DNA from: Bacteroidota bacterium
GTDB lineage: Bacteria; Bacteroidota; Bacteroidia; NS11-12g; UBA955
Assembly (NCBI GenBank): GCA_005798825.1
Contig: SYIL01000040.1
Location: 1 to 36,916, forward strand
DNA: 36,916 nucleotides
Reading direction: 5' to 3'
In this document: one piece after another, positions 1 through 8,984 of the stretch
Layout: each line of letters begins with the position of its first letter
Position numbering within the stretch: position 1 is the stretch's first letter
Notes under the pieces: generated by a model
Databases searched by the model: none
Seen by the model: the letters and a program-made list of their open reading frames with translations, nothing else
Told to the model about the DNA's origin: nothing
Program-made: the position numbers and the translations under genes

Positions 1-1388
1 AAATAAATATTGCCACGCGCATCTGCAGTAATATCTCCCCGGTAATTGTCGGCATAGTTATAAATTAAATCAGTAGAAGGCGATTCGGTTTGAAATCCAT
101 CGGCATCTTGTCCTCCAATGAATGTCCCGCCAAGTAAATTCGTTCCATTTGTACTGAGTTTATTGATAAAAATATCATAGTCTCCCTGGTGAATATCGCT
201 AAAGGCCGAATCGGAATGTATGGGAAAATTTGTGGAAAGGGTTGTTCCAAAGACCAATAAATTGTTGTCGGGGTCTACATATAGGCTGTGGGGGTATTCG
301 TCATCATCACCACCCATATAGGTTGCATACAGGAGTTGACTTCCGTCTGAACTGTATTTGCTTATCGAAATATCACAAGGAAGGGTGACCGGGGGCGCTC
401 CGCTGCCTCCACCACCGTAATTGGTTTGAAATGCCCCTGTTGTTACGGGGTATTTTCGGATGCTCGCATCCACAATTCCCCCAGAATATAAACACCCTGT
501 GGTATCATAGGTTGCTGTAAAACCAAAATTATCACCCTGTGAACCACTATAGGTACTAAATACCAAAACCGGATCTATCGTAAGTACTTGTGATGTATCA
601 TATTTGCCTACTGAAAGTCCTATAAGAGAGTCAGTTCTGAGGATGTATCTGCATAGAACGGGTTTTATTTTTTTTGTGATGCCCATTACTTGGCTTGACA
701 CGGGCGCTTGAATAAGCCATTTTCCTACCGATGTTGTGGTGACAATTTGATTATTTTTCAGGTTAAATGGGGAGCTAGAGTCAATGCGCAAGCCAATATC
801 CTTGGGATGGGAACCAGGGTGTAAAATCCAATCAAATTCGAGGTGTTCGCCGATAAAATAGATAGCAATATCGATGTGGGGATATACTTCGCGCAAAATT
901 ACTTTTGCTGCGGGCTGCACTGCATTTTTCCAATACGCAGGATTATTTCCGAGGAAATAGTTTTCGTAAAAGGGAGCCAAATTTTCGTAATCAATTCGTT
1001 TGGGTATCTGGGAAAAAGCAAATTCAATGTCACTCACATGGTAGCGAAGCACAAATACAGAATCAGTGTTTCGATAATGAAAGGCCTTGTGCTTAACGGC
1101 TATATCTTCGGGATGGCTGGTTACAATTCGAATGCCATTGTTGCGGATGTATACCGACCCGCCCGGAATCGATGCTTTGGCAATGCTCGTGATGTCATCG
1201 CTCCACTGACCCTTGTTGGGACTGAAGTATAATTGTTGGCTCGACGAAAGGCGATCTTCTTGTTGATGTGAATAAGGGTGGGTCCGTTTTTTTTCAATCA
1301 AAACACCTTGTTGGGCCTTAGCCTCTGATGGCTTTGCATTTGCCAAAAAAACAAAACAAAGAATATATATGAATAAACTGATTCTCAA
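1..1388 (-). CDS. Secreted surface protein with DUF7948-like N-terminus and SBBP-type beta-propeller repeats (3' end outside window)
   Basis: My reverse-strand translation is open from the left window edge to 1388 (462 codons plus 2 nt). It starts with a hydrophobic signal peptide (MRISLFIYILCFVFLANA), followed by a domain with the hallmarks of DUF7948: NKGQW near the start, then NYFLGNNPAYWKNAV, YPHIDIAIYF and FDWILHPGSHPKDIGLRI. After that come propeller-like strands (YATYMGGDDEYPHSLYVDPDNNLLVFGTT split over two blades). In Bacteroidota such proteins usually end in a type IX secretion sorting domain; that end is not visible here. The only standard start ahead of the signal peptide is TTG at 1388, because an in-frame TAA lies ten codons upstream. 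A TAACTTTG -7 box at 1405-1412 supports this start. It follows FecR on the same strand after a 100-nt gap. Family call is good; function is unknown, probably adhesion or surface display. Confidence 0.8.
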   Translation of the reverse strand, partial: MRISLFIYILCFVFLANAKPSEAKAQQGVLIEKKRTHPYSHQQEDRLSSSQQLYFSPNKGQWSDDITSIAKASIPGGSVYIRNNGIRIVTSHPEDIAVKHKAFHYRNTDSVFVLRYHVSDIEFAFSQIPKRIDYENLAPFYENYFLGNNPAYWKNAVQPAAKVILREVYPHIDIAIYFIGEHLEFDWILHPGSHPKDIGLRIDSSSPFNLKNNQIVTTTSVGKWLIQAPVSSQVMGITKKIKPVLCRYILRTDSLIGLSVGKYDTSQVLTIDPVLVFSTYSGSQGDNFGFTATYDTTGCLYSGGIVDASIRKYPVTTGAFQTNYGGGGSGAPPVTLPCDISISKYSSDGSQLLYATYMGGDDDEYPHSLYVDPDNNLLVFGTTLSTNFPIHSDSAFSDIHQGDYDIFINKLSTNGTNLLGGTFIGGQDADGFQTESPSTDLIYNYADNYRGDITADARGNIY

Positions 1389-1404
1389 TGCAACAATACA
1401 ATAA

Positions 1405-1412
1405 CAAAGTTA
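1405..1412 (-). promoter_or_regulatory. -7 promoter box TAACTTTG for the surface-protein gene
   Basis: Reverse-strand TAACTTTG matches the Bacteroidota -7 consensus TAnnTTTG exactly. It ends 16 nt before the TTG start at 1388, giving a predicted leader of roughly 10-12 nt. No clear -33 element is visible at 17-23 bp upstream. Confidence 0.5.
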
Positions 1413-1488
1413 TTGAAAACAAAAGGGCATTGTTCGTTGCCTTGACAAATGAAGACAGGTTTTTTAAAATTGATTTAAGAAAACACGG

Positions 1489-2475
1489 TTATTTTACCAC
1501 AAGAACAATATTCAGGGCCGCTCCAACTGTTTTGCAAACGGTTTCCACCTTGTCTGTATTGCGGAATTTTCCCGTAAAATGCAGTTTGCTGGTTTGGCGA
1601 GTAGATGGATTATCATTCCCTAAAATTCCCAAAACCACACTATAACGAGATTCAATGGCAGTCATAAGTTCAGACAATAATGCATTGTTAAATTCCAAGT
1701 TACCCGTTTGCCATTGAACCGCATCCAAATTGATATTTGATTCAATACGGTAGGAACTGTGGGTGTTATTATTGTTTGGGGTGATGTCTCCGCTTGTGCC
1801 AACTGTATTGTTTTTTTCACCCACTATTTGGGTCAGGCGCATTCCCTTTGTGAGTGTTACTTGAAAAGGATTGTTTTTTTCTTTTGTAGGAATGTTTTTC
1901 TCAACCCGAACTTTACCATGATTTACGGTTACTTGCAGGGGTTTATTTGTGTATGAACGAACATCAAAACCCGTTCCAAGGACCTTCACACGATTCTCGC
2001 CTGCAACAATTGTAAAAGGTGCATGTGGATCTTTTGATACTTCAAAATGGGCCATACCCTTGAGTTGAATCAGGCGTTCTGTTTTGCGGATGGTATATGA
2101 AATCGAAGAATTTGCATTGAGCGTAAGAACAGAATGATCGGGTAAGACAATTTGTTTAACTTCAGCTTGATTTGTTTGGATTGTTCCTTCAGCTAAAATA
2201 GGAAGGCTTTTATCTTGTTGAACCGTCCACAAACAGACAATACCTACAAGCAGAATAACAGCGGCAGCGGCAATACGGACAAGGAGCCATTGTTTGCGTC
2301 TAAGGGTTAATATTGGATTCTTTTTTGTTTCCAATGGTGCACTGACAGCAGTTTTAAATTTTTTCCAAGCGGCATCATTGCTCGATTCAAATGCGTATTT
2401 GTAGGAAGCAGCGGCATCCCGAATTTTTTCACTTTGGGGATCGTTTGTGCTGTTATTAGAAGGATGGATTGCCAT
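1489..2475 (-). CDS. FecR-family anti-sigma/signal-transducing protein lacking its N-terminal module
   Basis: 328 aa. Residues 64-84 form one transmembrane segment after an Arg/Lys-rich stretch (LRRKQW). A FecR periplasmic domain spans about 105-205 (GTIQTNQAEVKQIVLPDHSVLTLNANS..., then FEVSKDPHAPFTIVAG and VKVLGTGFDVRSY). A DUF4974-like C-terminal domain spans about 255-325 (NLEFNNALLSELM...LHFTGKF). FecR proteins span the inner membrane and control an ECF sigma factor through a cytoplasmic N-terminal module. Here the cytoplasmic part retains only the AAWKKF linker; the missing module is encoded just upstream in the same frame, separated by one TAA (see 2479-2676). No sigma factor or SusC/SusD pair is adjacent, which is unusual for this family. 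The downstream neighbour is a large surface protein. Confidence 0.88.
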   Translation of the reverse strand: MAIHPSNNSTNDPQSEKIRDAAASYKYAFESSNDAAWKKFKTAVSAPLETKKNPILTLRRKQWLLVRIAAAAVILLVGIVCLWTVQQDKSLPILAEGTIQTNQAEVKQIVLPDHSVLTLNANSSISYTIRKTERLIQLKGMAHFEVSKDPHAPFTIVAGENRVKVLGTGFDVRSYTNKPLQVTVNHGKVRVEKNIPTKEKNNPFQVTLTKGMRLTQIVGEKNNTVGTSGDITPNNNNTHSSYRIESNINLDAVQWQTGNLEFNNALLSELMTAIESRYSVVLGILGNDNPSTRQTSKLHFTGKFRNTDKVETVCKTVGAALNIVLVVK

Positions 2476-2478
2476 AAA

Positions 2479-2676
2479 TTATGGAGTAAACCGCGTGTTT
2501 TTAGCAGCACCTTTGGAAGGAGTAATGGCACTTACTTGTTGAGAAATGATGGCCAGCGCAGGTTTAAATTGGGGATTATTCTTAAGCCAAGTTTCCAACG
2601 TGTTTAATTCATCATCTTCCATTAAACCAGCAGCATATTTTGTAAATAAGTTGCTTTCAAGTTGTTCTGTGGTCAT
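2479..2676 (-). CDS. Small protein equal to the N-terminal anti-sigma module of FecR, split off by an in-frame stop
   Basis: 65 aa starting at ATG 2676 (MTTEQLESNLFTKYAAGL...). The pattern LFTKYAAGLMEDDELNTLETWLKNNPQFKPAL matches the short helical module at the start of Bacteroidota FecR proteins, normally cytoplasmic and sigma-binding. The frame ends ...TRFTP-TAA, and the sequence continues TTT-ATG into FecR in the same frame, so both pieces together would be a normal FecR of about 395 aa. Either a nonsense mutation split one gene, or the two halves are naturally separate and translationally coupled (stop and start 3 nt apart). A longer frame reaches 2781, but its extra residues look non-coding and the ATG at 2676 begins the conserved module. 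Confidence 0.65.
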   Translation of the reverse strand: MTTEQLESNLFTKYAAGLMEDDELNTLETWLKNNPQFKPALAIISQQVSAITPSKGAAKNTRFTP

Positions 2677-2811
2677 ATAATGTATGATTTTTACGGGTTT
2701 AGTCTCAGTGAAAACACATAAAGATGCATATACCCCCAAAGAAATAGAATTTTTTTTTAACAAGGGATAACAAATAACCAATCAATTGTAAACCAATTAA
2801 TTGAACACAAA

Positions 2812-3834
2812 TTATTTTTTTAACGAATGCAATTTTTCGATGATGTCAACTACAGCCCTACCATCCATGGCATTGGTAATACAGCGTTGGCTTTGGCTCA
2901 GATTATCAATCACTTCCTGAATTACAAAATGATGATTGGCCGCACTGCCCTCGTAGAGCCCGTAATGGTTGGCGGGGGCAGATTCGGGTATAATCGGCAA
3001 TGTGTAACCCGGGATGTCACAATATTCAATGGTATTCATATATTGCCCGCCCAGTTTTACGGTACCTTTTTCTGCAATGAGGGTTAAAGAACTCTCAAAA
3101 TTTTTATTTGCCAAACTGGTTGAGAAATTCAGTGAACCTTTACCGCGATGTCCAAATGAAAATAACGCAATACCGCTGTCATCAAATTCGCTTAGATGTT
3201 CATGGTTAAAATTTGAAAAAACAGCATGGTCTATGTCGATTGGTCCTAATAACCAATACAGTATATCAATAAAATGCGAAAATTGTGTAAACAAAACCCC
3301 ACCATCCAAGTCTGCAGTTCCGTGCCAATGGCCAATTTTATAATAACGGTGGTCGCGGTTCCAATAACAAACTACTTGTGCCTGGTAAATCTCGCCCAAT
3401 AGATTGTTTTCGAGTATCGACTTGAGCCACTGCGATGGAGGTGAAAACCGATTTTGCATCACACAGAAAATATGTTTACTGTGTTTTACTGCTGTATCAA
3501 TCATAGCATCGCAATCTTCGGTTGAAAGCGCCATGGGTTTCTCTACCAACACATTAGAACCAAATGAAAGTATCTGAATGGCATGCTGGGCATGAAATCC
3601 GTTGGGTGTAGCAATACAAACAACATCAATTTTGGGATGATGCATGAGCATATCTTCGATGTTTTCATACAAGGGTACATCGATGTCTCCAAGCGCAAGC
3701 TCTTCCCGAATGCGCAAATCTACGAGTGCGACCAATTTGGCTTGGGGATTCTGCCAAATCATGTGTGCATGTCTACTGCCAATATGGCCAACACCGATTA
3801 CGGCAAAATATATGGGTTCACTTGTCTCGACCAT
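2812..3834 (-). CDS. Gfo/Idh/MocA-family NAD(P)-dependent oxidoreductase
   Basis: 340 aa from ATG 3834. The N-terminus is a Rossmann fold (YFAVIGVGHIGSRHAHMI, with GxGxxG near residues 11-16). It is followed by the family signatures VVCIATPNGFHAQHA and VEKPMALS; the EKP lysine is the usual catalytic or cofactor-contacting residue. The C-terminal substrate domain carries DLDGGVLFTQFSHFIDILYWLLG, the usual GG..H...D motif. These enzymes oxidise or reduce sugars and polyols, and in envelope clusters often make UDP-N-acetyl-hexosamine derivatives; the exact substrate cannot be read here. An open frame extends to 3978 but would overlap the divergent gene and lacks family similarity, so the start at the Rossmann domain is preferred. 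Divergent from threonine dehydrogenase; a CAAATTTG box (one mismatch to TAnnTTTG) lies between. Confidence 0.87.
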   Translation of the reverse strand: MVETSEPIYFAVIGVGHIGSRHAHMIWQNPQAKLVALVDLRIREELALGDIDVPLYENIEDMLMHHPKIDVVCIATPNGFHAQHAIQILSFGSNVLVEKPMALSTEDCDAMIDTAVKHSKHIFCVMQNRFSPPSQWLKSILENNLLGEIYQAQVVCYWNRDHRYYKIGHWHGTADLDGGVLFTQFSHFIDILYWLLGPIDIDHAVFSNFNHEHLSEFDDSGIALFSFGHRGKGSLNFSTSLANKNFESSLTLIAEKGTVKLGGQYMNTIEYCDIPGYTLPIIPESAPANHYGLYEGSAANHHFVIQEVIDNLSQSQRCITNAMDGRAVVDIIEKLHSLKK

Positions 3835-3905
3835 CGTAAGAATTGACAAATTTGCATAAGTTTTAGCACAAAACAGTTGCTTCTTTATAAACCCCAATAA
3901 AAAGG

Positions 3906-3937
3906 TTTGGTAATATGGAGTGAAGTGGCAAAATTTG
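3906..3937 (+). promoter_or_regulatory. Probable promoter for threonine dehydrogenase (TTTG, N20, AAAATTTG)
   Basis: TTTG at 3906-3909 and AAAATTTG at 3930-3937 are separated by 20 bp. This is close to the Bacteroidota pattern TTTG-N17-23-TAnnTTTG, with one mismatch in the -7 box. The start codon is only 7 nt further on, so the transcript would be almost leaderless. Confidence 0.4.
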
Positions 3938-3944
3938 CAGTCGT

Positions 3945-4907
3945 ATGTCGAAAGAAACGGTATTGGTGATTGGCTCATGTGGGCAGTTGGGAACGGAATT
4001 GGTAGAAGCTTTGCGCTCTATTTACGGCGACACGTTTGTTATTGCTAGTGATGTAAAAAAATCTTCAAATCCTGTATTTGATGCAGGGCCATTTGAAACT
4101 TTGGATATTTTAGACCCAGAGGGTTTGGCTTTTGTATTGCAAAAACACAAACCCAGTCATGTATATCATTTGGCCGCTTTACTGAGTGCCACGGCCGAAA
4201 AAAATCCCGAATTTGCATGGAAGTTAAACATGGATGGATTGTTTAATATGTTGAATTCGGCCCGTGATTCGGGTATTGTCAAGAAAGTATTTTGGCCGAG
4301 CAGTATTGCTGCATTCGGGCCCAATACAGAACGATTTGGAACTCCCCAGTTCGGAACCATGGATCCAAGTACCATTTATGGAATCAGCAAATTGGCTGGA
4401 GAATTATATGCCCAATATTATTTCAATCGGTGGGGTATCGATACCCGTAGCTTGCGTTATCCTGGATTGATTGGTTATAAAAGTGCACCAGGGGGTGGAA
4501 CAACAGATTATGCGGTATCTATTTATCACGACGCGTTGAAATCGGGTGAGCATACTTGTTTTTTGGCAAAGGGAACCATTTTACCTATGCTGTACATGCC
4601 CGATGCCATCAAGGCAACCCTTGAGATCATGCATGCCCCTGCTGAAAACATAAAAATTAGAACCAGTTACAATTTGGCGGGGATGAGTTTTGCGCCTGAA
4701 GAAATAGCGGCATCTATCACCAAGCACATTCCAGCGTTTTCTATACACTACGAACCCGATTACCGCCAAGCCATTGCCAATGGTTGGCCAGCAGTCATTG
4801 ATGATTCTCGCGCACAATCAGATTGGGGATGGAAGCCCGAATACGATTTGGATACAATGACCGCCGATATGCTGTTGAACCTTGGTAAGCTCTATAAACG
4901 CGCATAA
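3945..4907 (+). CDS. NAD-dependent L-threonine 3-dehydrogenase, short-chain (epimerase-like) type
   Basis: 320 aa. The N-terminal nucleotide-binding motif is [14 protein letters not shown] (GxxGxxG at residues 10-16). The catalytic Tyr-Lys pair is Y145GISK149, with an upstream serine pair in WPSSIAAFG. The segment [25 protein letters not shown] is characteristic of the UDP-galactose-4-epimerase-like threonine dehydrogenases rather than sugar epimerases, as is [15 protein letters not shown]. The enzyme oxidises L-threonine to 2-amino-3-ketobutyrate, normally cleaved by Kbl to glycine and acetyl-CoA; no kbl is in this window. Its 3' end overlaps the 3' end of miaB by 16 bp, in convergent orientation. 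Another extended SDR is possible but less likely. Confidence 0.85.
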   Translation: MSKETVLVIGSCGQLGTELVEALRSIYGDTFVIASDVKKSSNPVFDAGPFETLDILDPEGLAFVLQKHKPSHVYHLAALLSATAEKNPEFAWKLNMDGLFNMLNSARDSGIVKKVFWPSSIAAFGPNTERFGTPQFGTMDPSTIYGISKLAGELYAQYYFNRWGIDTRSLRYPGLIGYKSAPGGGTTDYAVSIYHDALKSGEHTCFLAKGTILPMLYMPDAIKATLEIMHAPAENIKIRTSYNLAGMSFAPEEIAASITKHIPAFSIHYEPDYRQAIANGWPAVIDDSRAQSDWGWKPEYDLDTMTADMLLNLGKLYKRA

Positions 4908-6304
4908 CCGATTGCCTTACCAATGAGCGTGGTGGTTGTCGATTTTTCAATCAATACTTCCACAAAATCTCCTTTTTTATAATCCCCACAAGGAAATACT
5001 GTTACATTGTTTTGTTCATTGCGGCCCATCCATTCAGCGTCACTTTTTTTGCTTTTGCCTTCAATCAAAACAATGGCGGTTTTCCCAATCATCGCACTGT
5101 GTTTGTTGCGTGAAATTTGATTCTGCAGGTCGATTATTTCCTGTAAACGCCTTCCTTTAATACTTTCTCCTATTGTATCAGGGAGTTTTTTTGCCGCTGG
5201 AGTCCCGGGTCGTTCTGAGTATTTATACATATAACAAAATTCAAATTGTGACCATTCCATCAGCGATAGGGTATCCTGGTGCTCCGTTTCTGTCTCGGTG
5301 CTAAATCCTGCAATGATGTCACATGAAATCCCGCAATCGGGTAAAATTTTGCGAATCATTCGCAATTTATCCATATAATATTCGCGGGTATAATTGCGGT
5401 TCATGGCTTCCAATACTCGGGTGTTTCCACTTTGTGCAGGAAGGTGAATGTAGTTGCAGATGTTCTTGTGTTGTGACATTGTCAGGACTACTTTCTCGCT
5501 AATATCTCGGGGGTGGCTTGTGCTGTATCGAATACGCATGCCCGGAACCGAGATGGCAGTCAATTTGAGTAGGTCGGCAAAGTCTATGCTTCGGTCTTGT
5601 TCTTCGACACTGAGACTTTTGAACTCTTTTTTGGGTCCTCCCCCAAACCACAAATACGAATCTACGTTTTGCCCAAGCAGGATAATTTCTTTATACCCAA
5701 GGGATAGTAAGTGTTGGGCTTCTTTGACAATGCTTTCAGGGTCTCTTGACCGTTCGCGACCCCGTGTAAAAGGCACTACACAAAAACTACACATGTTGTC
5801 GCAACCCCGCATAATCGATATAAAGGCATTGACCCCATTTGAGTTGAGGCGAACTGGATTAACATCACCATAGGTTTCCTCTCTGCTAAGCAAGACATTG
5901 ATTGCCCGTCCTCCATCATCTACTTCAGCAACAAGGGCTGGCAAGTCGCGGTAACTGTCTGGACCTGCCACCACATCTACCAATTGCTCCTCTTCCAATA
6001 GCTTTTCTTTGAGCCTTTCTGCCATACAACCCAATACCCCGATGATCAAGTGTTTATTGCGTTTTTTGTTGCCCCTAAGGTGCTTTAATCTTTCGCGGAT
6101 GCGCTGTTCGGCATTGTCGCGAATGGCGCAGGTATTTAAAAATATAACGTCGGCTTCGGCAGCCTCTTGTGCAGTTTCAAAGCCATGCTCACCCATAATT
6201 GATGCAATTATTTCGCTGTCACTAAAGTTCATGGCACAGCCATAGCTCTCAATATAGAGTTTTCTTGTGTTCGTTTCAATAGACGGTTTTTCCACTTCCA
6301 ACAT
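4892..6304 (-). CDS. miaB: tRNA-2-methylthio-N6-dimethylallyladenosine synthase MiaB
   Basis: 470 aa from ATG 6304. It has the methylthiotransferase layout: an N-terminal UPF0004 domain with three cluster cysteines (C23 in ESYGCAMN, then [14 protein letters not shown] and [11 protein letters not shown]), a radical-SAM domain with CxxxCxxC ([22 protein letters not shown]), and a C-terminal TRAM domain ending [24 protein letters not shown] plus the start-to-end layout fit MiaB rather than RimO or MtaB. It methylthiolates i6A37 in tRNAs reading UNN codons. A frame extension to a TTG at 6325 is rejected because the TATTTTTG promoter box at 6315-6322 lies inside it; the ATG is 10 nt downstream of that box. 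Convergent overlap with the threonine dehydrogenase gene at the 3' end. Confidence 0.96.
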   Translation of the reverse strand: MLEVEKPSIETNTRKLYIESYGCAMNFSDSEIIASIMGEHGFETAQEAAEADVIFLNTCAIRDNAEQRIRERLKHLRGNKKRNKHLIIGVLGCMAERLKEKLLEEEQLVDVVAGPDSYRDLPALVAEVDDGGRAINVLLSREETYGDVNPVRLNSNGVNAFISIMRGCDNMCSFCVVPFTRGRERSRDPESIVKEAQHLLSLGYKEIILLGQNVDSYLWFGGGPKKEFKSLSVEEQDRSIDFADLLKLTAISVPGMRIRYSTSHPRDISEKVVLTMSQHKNICNYIHLPAQSGNTRVLEAMNRNYTREYYMDKLRMIRKILPDCGISCDIIAGFSTETETEHQDTLSLMEWSQFEFCYMYKYSERPGTPAAKKLPDTIGESIKGRRLQEIIDLQNQISRNKHSAMIGKTAIVLIEGKSKKSDAEWMGRNEQNNVTVFPCGDYKKGDFVEVLIEKSTTTTLIGKAIGYARL

Positions 6305-6314
6305 ATAGGGGATA

Positions 6315-6322
6315 CAAAAATA
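6315..6322 (-). promoter_or_regulatory. -7 box TATTTTTG for miaB
   Basis: Exact match to TAnnTTTG on the reverse strand, ending 10 nt before the ATG at 6304. The predicted leader is about 6-8 nt. A TTG lies 23 bp upstream as a possible -33 element. The box overlaps the alternative upstream TTG start and argues against it. Confidence 0.45.
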
Positions 6323-6370
6323 CAAGCCACCATTCCAAATCCGAGCAAGTTTTTTGTTTCTTTGCAGTGA

Positions 6371-8071
6371 ATGAAATATTTCTTCACGCTAATTTTCATC
6401 GGGCTAGTTTGCCAAACGGATTTTATATATGGTCAGGCGAACGATTCCGAAAAGGGCCAATTTTCTGGAAATTTGTTGTTAAACTATCAAAAATATCTCC
6501 GTGACGACAGCATTGGAGCCAATACAAAAGTGTATAAAGAAAATACAGCCAGTACGGATGCCTGGTTGTTTATGCAATACCGCATCAAAGGGTATTCTTT
6601 TATTGTTCGCTATGATGTGTTTAACAATTCTCCCTTACTCAATCCGCAAGACGCGTATACAAATCAGGGGATTGGTTTTTGGCAAGTCAACAAGCGCATA
6701 GACAAGTTAGATTTAACGGTGGGTTCATTCTACGAACAATTTGGTACCGGTATTTTATTTCGCAGCTATGAACAGCGATTGTTGGGAATAGACTATGCCA
6801 TGCAGGGTATTCGTTTGAAATATAATATCAATCAAAATTGGGTAATTAAAGGATTTTCTGCGACACAGAAAGGCAATAATAAGAATCGTTTTGGCTATGC
6901 AAATCAGGTGGTTTCAGGGGTTAATATAGAGGGTTTTTTGCCTTTGGGCACTGCGGGTAAATGGGGAAATGTCCAATTGGGATCTTCGTTTGTTAACCGA
7001 ACCTTAGACCGAGAAACGATGGATCGTTTGGTAGCTAGTATTAACAACTATGATATCAAGGACCGTTTTTACCCTACCTATAATTTTTATGGATACAATG
7101 CGTATGCAACCTATACCAAAGGGAATTTTTCTTGGTCAAATGAAATCAATGTAAAATCACCGGAAGCAATATTGGGAATGAACAATTTATTCAAATTGCG
7201 GGGAGGGTCTGCTTTATACACCTCTTTTAGTTGGGGGAAAGGGGGCTTAAAAATGGGTAAAAACGAGGCCTCTATTGGGCTAAATGTTCAGGCAAGGCAT
7301 GTTGACAATTTTTCGTTCAAAACAGCACCGACGGAAACATTATTAAATGGCTTGCTGGGATATTTACCGTCGATGACCCGACAAAATACTTACCGATTAT
7401 TGAGCCGATACAATGCACCTGGCCAAGAGTTGGGCGAGGATGGTGTGCAGGGTGAAATCGAATTCAAGCCCCGCAAAGGGACCCAAATTTTTGTGAATAC
7501 AAGCTATGTTCAAAGTTTGGCAAGTAACGGGAAATTGGATCCTGTTTCGGGAAACCGCGTCGCAGAGAAATTGTTTTCTGAAAATTATATAGAAGTGTTG
7601 CAATCCATTGGCAAGCAAGACAAATTAAAGTTGGGCATTCAACGTATTAGTTATAATCAGGCAAGGTATGAATCCGAATCCGAATATCAGGTTGTAGAAA
7701 CCTTTACCCCATTTGGTGAGTGGTTGCACAAAATGGATAAAGGAAAAAGTTTTCGTTTAGAATGGCAGTTTCTTTCTACACCATACGACCAGGGATCTTT
7801 TGCCAATTTACTTTTAGAAGTGTTTGTTAAAAAGAATCTCAGTGTGGCCATGGGCGATATGGCGAATGTTAAGCCCCATCGATACGATCGGATGACCATT
7901 GCCAATAAAGTATTGCATTATCCATCCTTTTTTATTGGGTACACAGAAAAAAATACTTTTTTCTCCCTAGCCTATATCAAACAACAACAAGGGGTTAATT
8001 GCTCTGGGGGAATTTGCCGTGAAGAACCCGCTTTTAGCGGTATTCGCTTTACAGTCAGCAGTAATTTTTAA
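6371..8071 (+). CDS. DUF6029-type outer-membrane beta-barrel protein
   Basis: 566 aa with a signal peptide ([21 protein letters not shown], likely cut before QAND). The mature part is rich in alternating aromatic/polar strands, as in outer-membrane barrels, and ends in an aromatic residue (FTVSSNF). Blocks such as [60 protein letters not shown] and [11 protein letters not shown] resemble the DUF6029 family of Bacteroidota, whose function is not established. There is no plug or TonB box, so it is not a TonB receptor. A TTTCTTTG sequence (one mismatch to TAnnTTTG) at 6357-6364 sits 6 nt before the ATG. Divergent from miaB with only 66 bp between starts. Family assignment is from memory of its conserved motifs. 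Confidence 0.72.
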   Translation: MKYFFTLIFIGLVCQTDFIYGQANDSEKGQFSGNLLLNYQKYLRDDSIGANTKVYKENTASTDAWLFMQYRIKGYSFIVRYDVFNNSPLLNPQDAYTNQGIGFWQVNKRIDKLDLTVGSFYEQFGTGILFRSYEQRLLGIDYAMQGIRLKYNINQNWVIKGFSATQKGNNKNRFGYANQVVSGVNIEGFLPLGTAGKWGNVQLGSSFVNRTLDRETMDRLVASINNYDIKDRFYPTYNFYGYNAYATYTKGNFSWSNEINVKSPEAILGMNNLFKLRGGSALYTSFSWGKGGLKMGKNEASIGLNVQARHVDNFSFKTAPTETLLNGLLGYLPSMTRQNTYRLLSRYNAPGQELGEDGVQGEIEFKPRKGTQIFVNTSYVQSLASNGKLDPVSGNRVAEKLFSENYIEVLQSIGKQDKLKLGIQRISYNQARYESESEYQVVETFTPFGEWLHKMDKGKSFRLEWQFLSTPYDQGSFANLLLEVFVKKNLSVAMGDMANVKPHRYDRMTIANKVLHYPSFFIGYTEKNTFFSLAYIKQQQGVNCSGGICREEPAFSGIRFTVSSNF

Positions 8072-8249
8072 TGGGCACCCAAAGTCAAACAGTATAGGCC
8101 AAATAGTGGCAAAATTGAATTCGCTATTGCATCATTCGCTTCTGTGTATCGATTTTTTGAATCCGATGTCATTTGATTATGCTGTTCCGGGGCCAACCAA
8201 AGGGGTTTACCCTGATCATTACTCTCGGCTTGACGCCATTTGATCTGTA

Positions 8250-8951
8250 TTAAGTTGTCAAAAGTGCCGTGCAGGAATCGGCCGATTCATGAAAAGTAAA
8301 TTGCTGGTTATCGAGTTCAATTATATGGTGGCAGTGCTGAAATGACGAAGCCAAATCATGGCTACTGTATACAATATTCCTTTGTTCTGTTTCTGCAATT
8401 TTCATCATTAGTTCCAAGAAATCCTTTCTGCTGGGGTAATCGAGAAAGGCCAGTGGCTCATCGAGAAGAATTAATTGACTCTTTTGGGCCAAACACCTTG
8501 CGAGCATTGTTTTTTGTTTAATTCCATCGCTGAGTTTACCAAAATTTGTCTGGGCATATTGGTCAATATTACTTTTTTTCATGGCGTCAATTACAGCCAA
8601 ATTGTCTTCTGCGGTGGGATTTCGCCACTGGTGCAAAAACCTTTGTCGACCACTGAGAACCAATTCTTGGACACTCATTAGGTCTATGGCAGGTGGAGTA
8701 GAGAGCATAATACTGCAAAGCATGGCCCTTTTTTCGGCATCAACTTGGTGAATATTGAGCCCATCAACCTCGACAGTCCCCCCCAATGCAGGCAATAATC
8801 CACAAAGGGTTTTAAGGAAAACAGATTTCCCCACACCATTTGGGCCAATTAGAAGCGTTACTTTTCCCTTGCCTATTTGCAGATCTATGTTCTGGTGCAA
8901 ATACGTTTGGGTTTCCTTGAAGCCGGTATGAAGATTATGGAGTATTAACAT
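8250..8951 (-). CDS. ABC transporter ATP-binding protein, iron/cobalamin-importer (FecE/BtuD) type, orphan
   Basis: 233 aa, one nucleotide-binding domain. Walker A is GPNGVGKS (residues 36-43), Walker B with catalytic Glu is LILLDEP, and the switch His is in SSHD. The signature loop reads LSDGIKQK instead of LSGGQ, a notable divergence in the residues contacting the partner ATP. Features such as VLSGRQRF and LDYPSRKDFLELM place it near FecE/HmuV-type importer ATPases for siderophores, haem or cobalamin. No permease or binding protein is in this window, so its partner must be elsewhere. Starts are divergent and only 33 bp from the GNAT gene; CAAAAATG at 8964-8971 is one mismatch from a reverse-strand TAnnTTTG box. 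Confidence 0.85.
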   Translation of the reverse strand: MLILHNLHTGFKETQTYLHQNIDLQIGKGKVTLLIGPNGVGKSVFLKTLCGLLPALGGTVEVDGLNIHQVDAEKRAMLCSIMLSTPPAIDLMSVQELVLSGRQRFLHQWRNPTAEDNLAVIDAMKKSNIDQYAQTNFGKLSDGIKQKTMLARCLAQKSQLILLDEPLAFLDYPSRKDFLELMMKIAETEQRNIVYSSHDLASSFQHCHHIIELDNQQFTFHESADSCTALLTT

Positions 8952-8984
8952 AAATTACTGCTACAAAAATGCGAATTTCGAAGG

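Noticed and set aside
843-1232. 129-aa plus-strand open frame
   Set aside because: It lies antisense to the DUF7948 domain of the surface protein, whose reverse-strand frame is open over the whole stretch and has clear family motifs.
8072-8249. Possible small gene or terminator between the DUF6029 gene and the ABC ATPase
   Set aside because: An open frame crossing 8019-8243 has no recognisable features and starts inside the barrel gene; the only hairpin (around 8149-8166) is short with a bulge.
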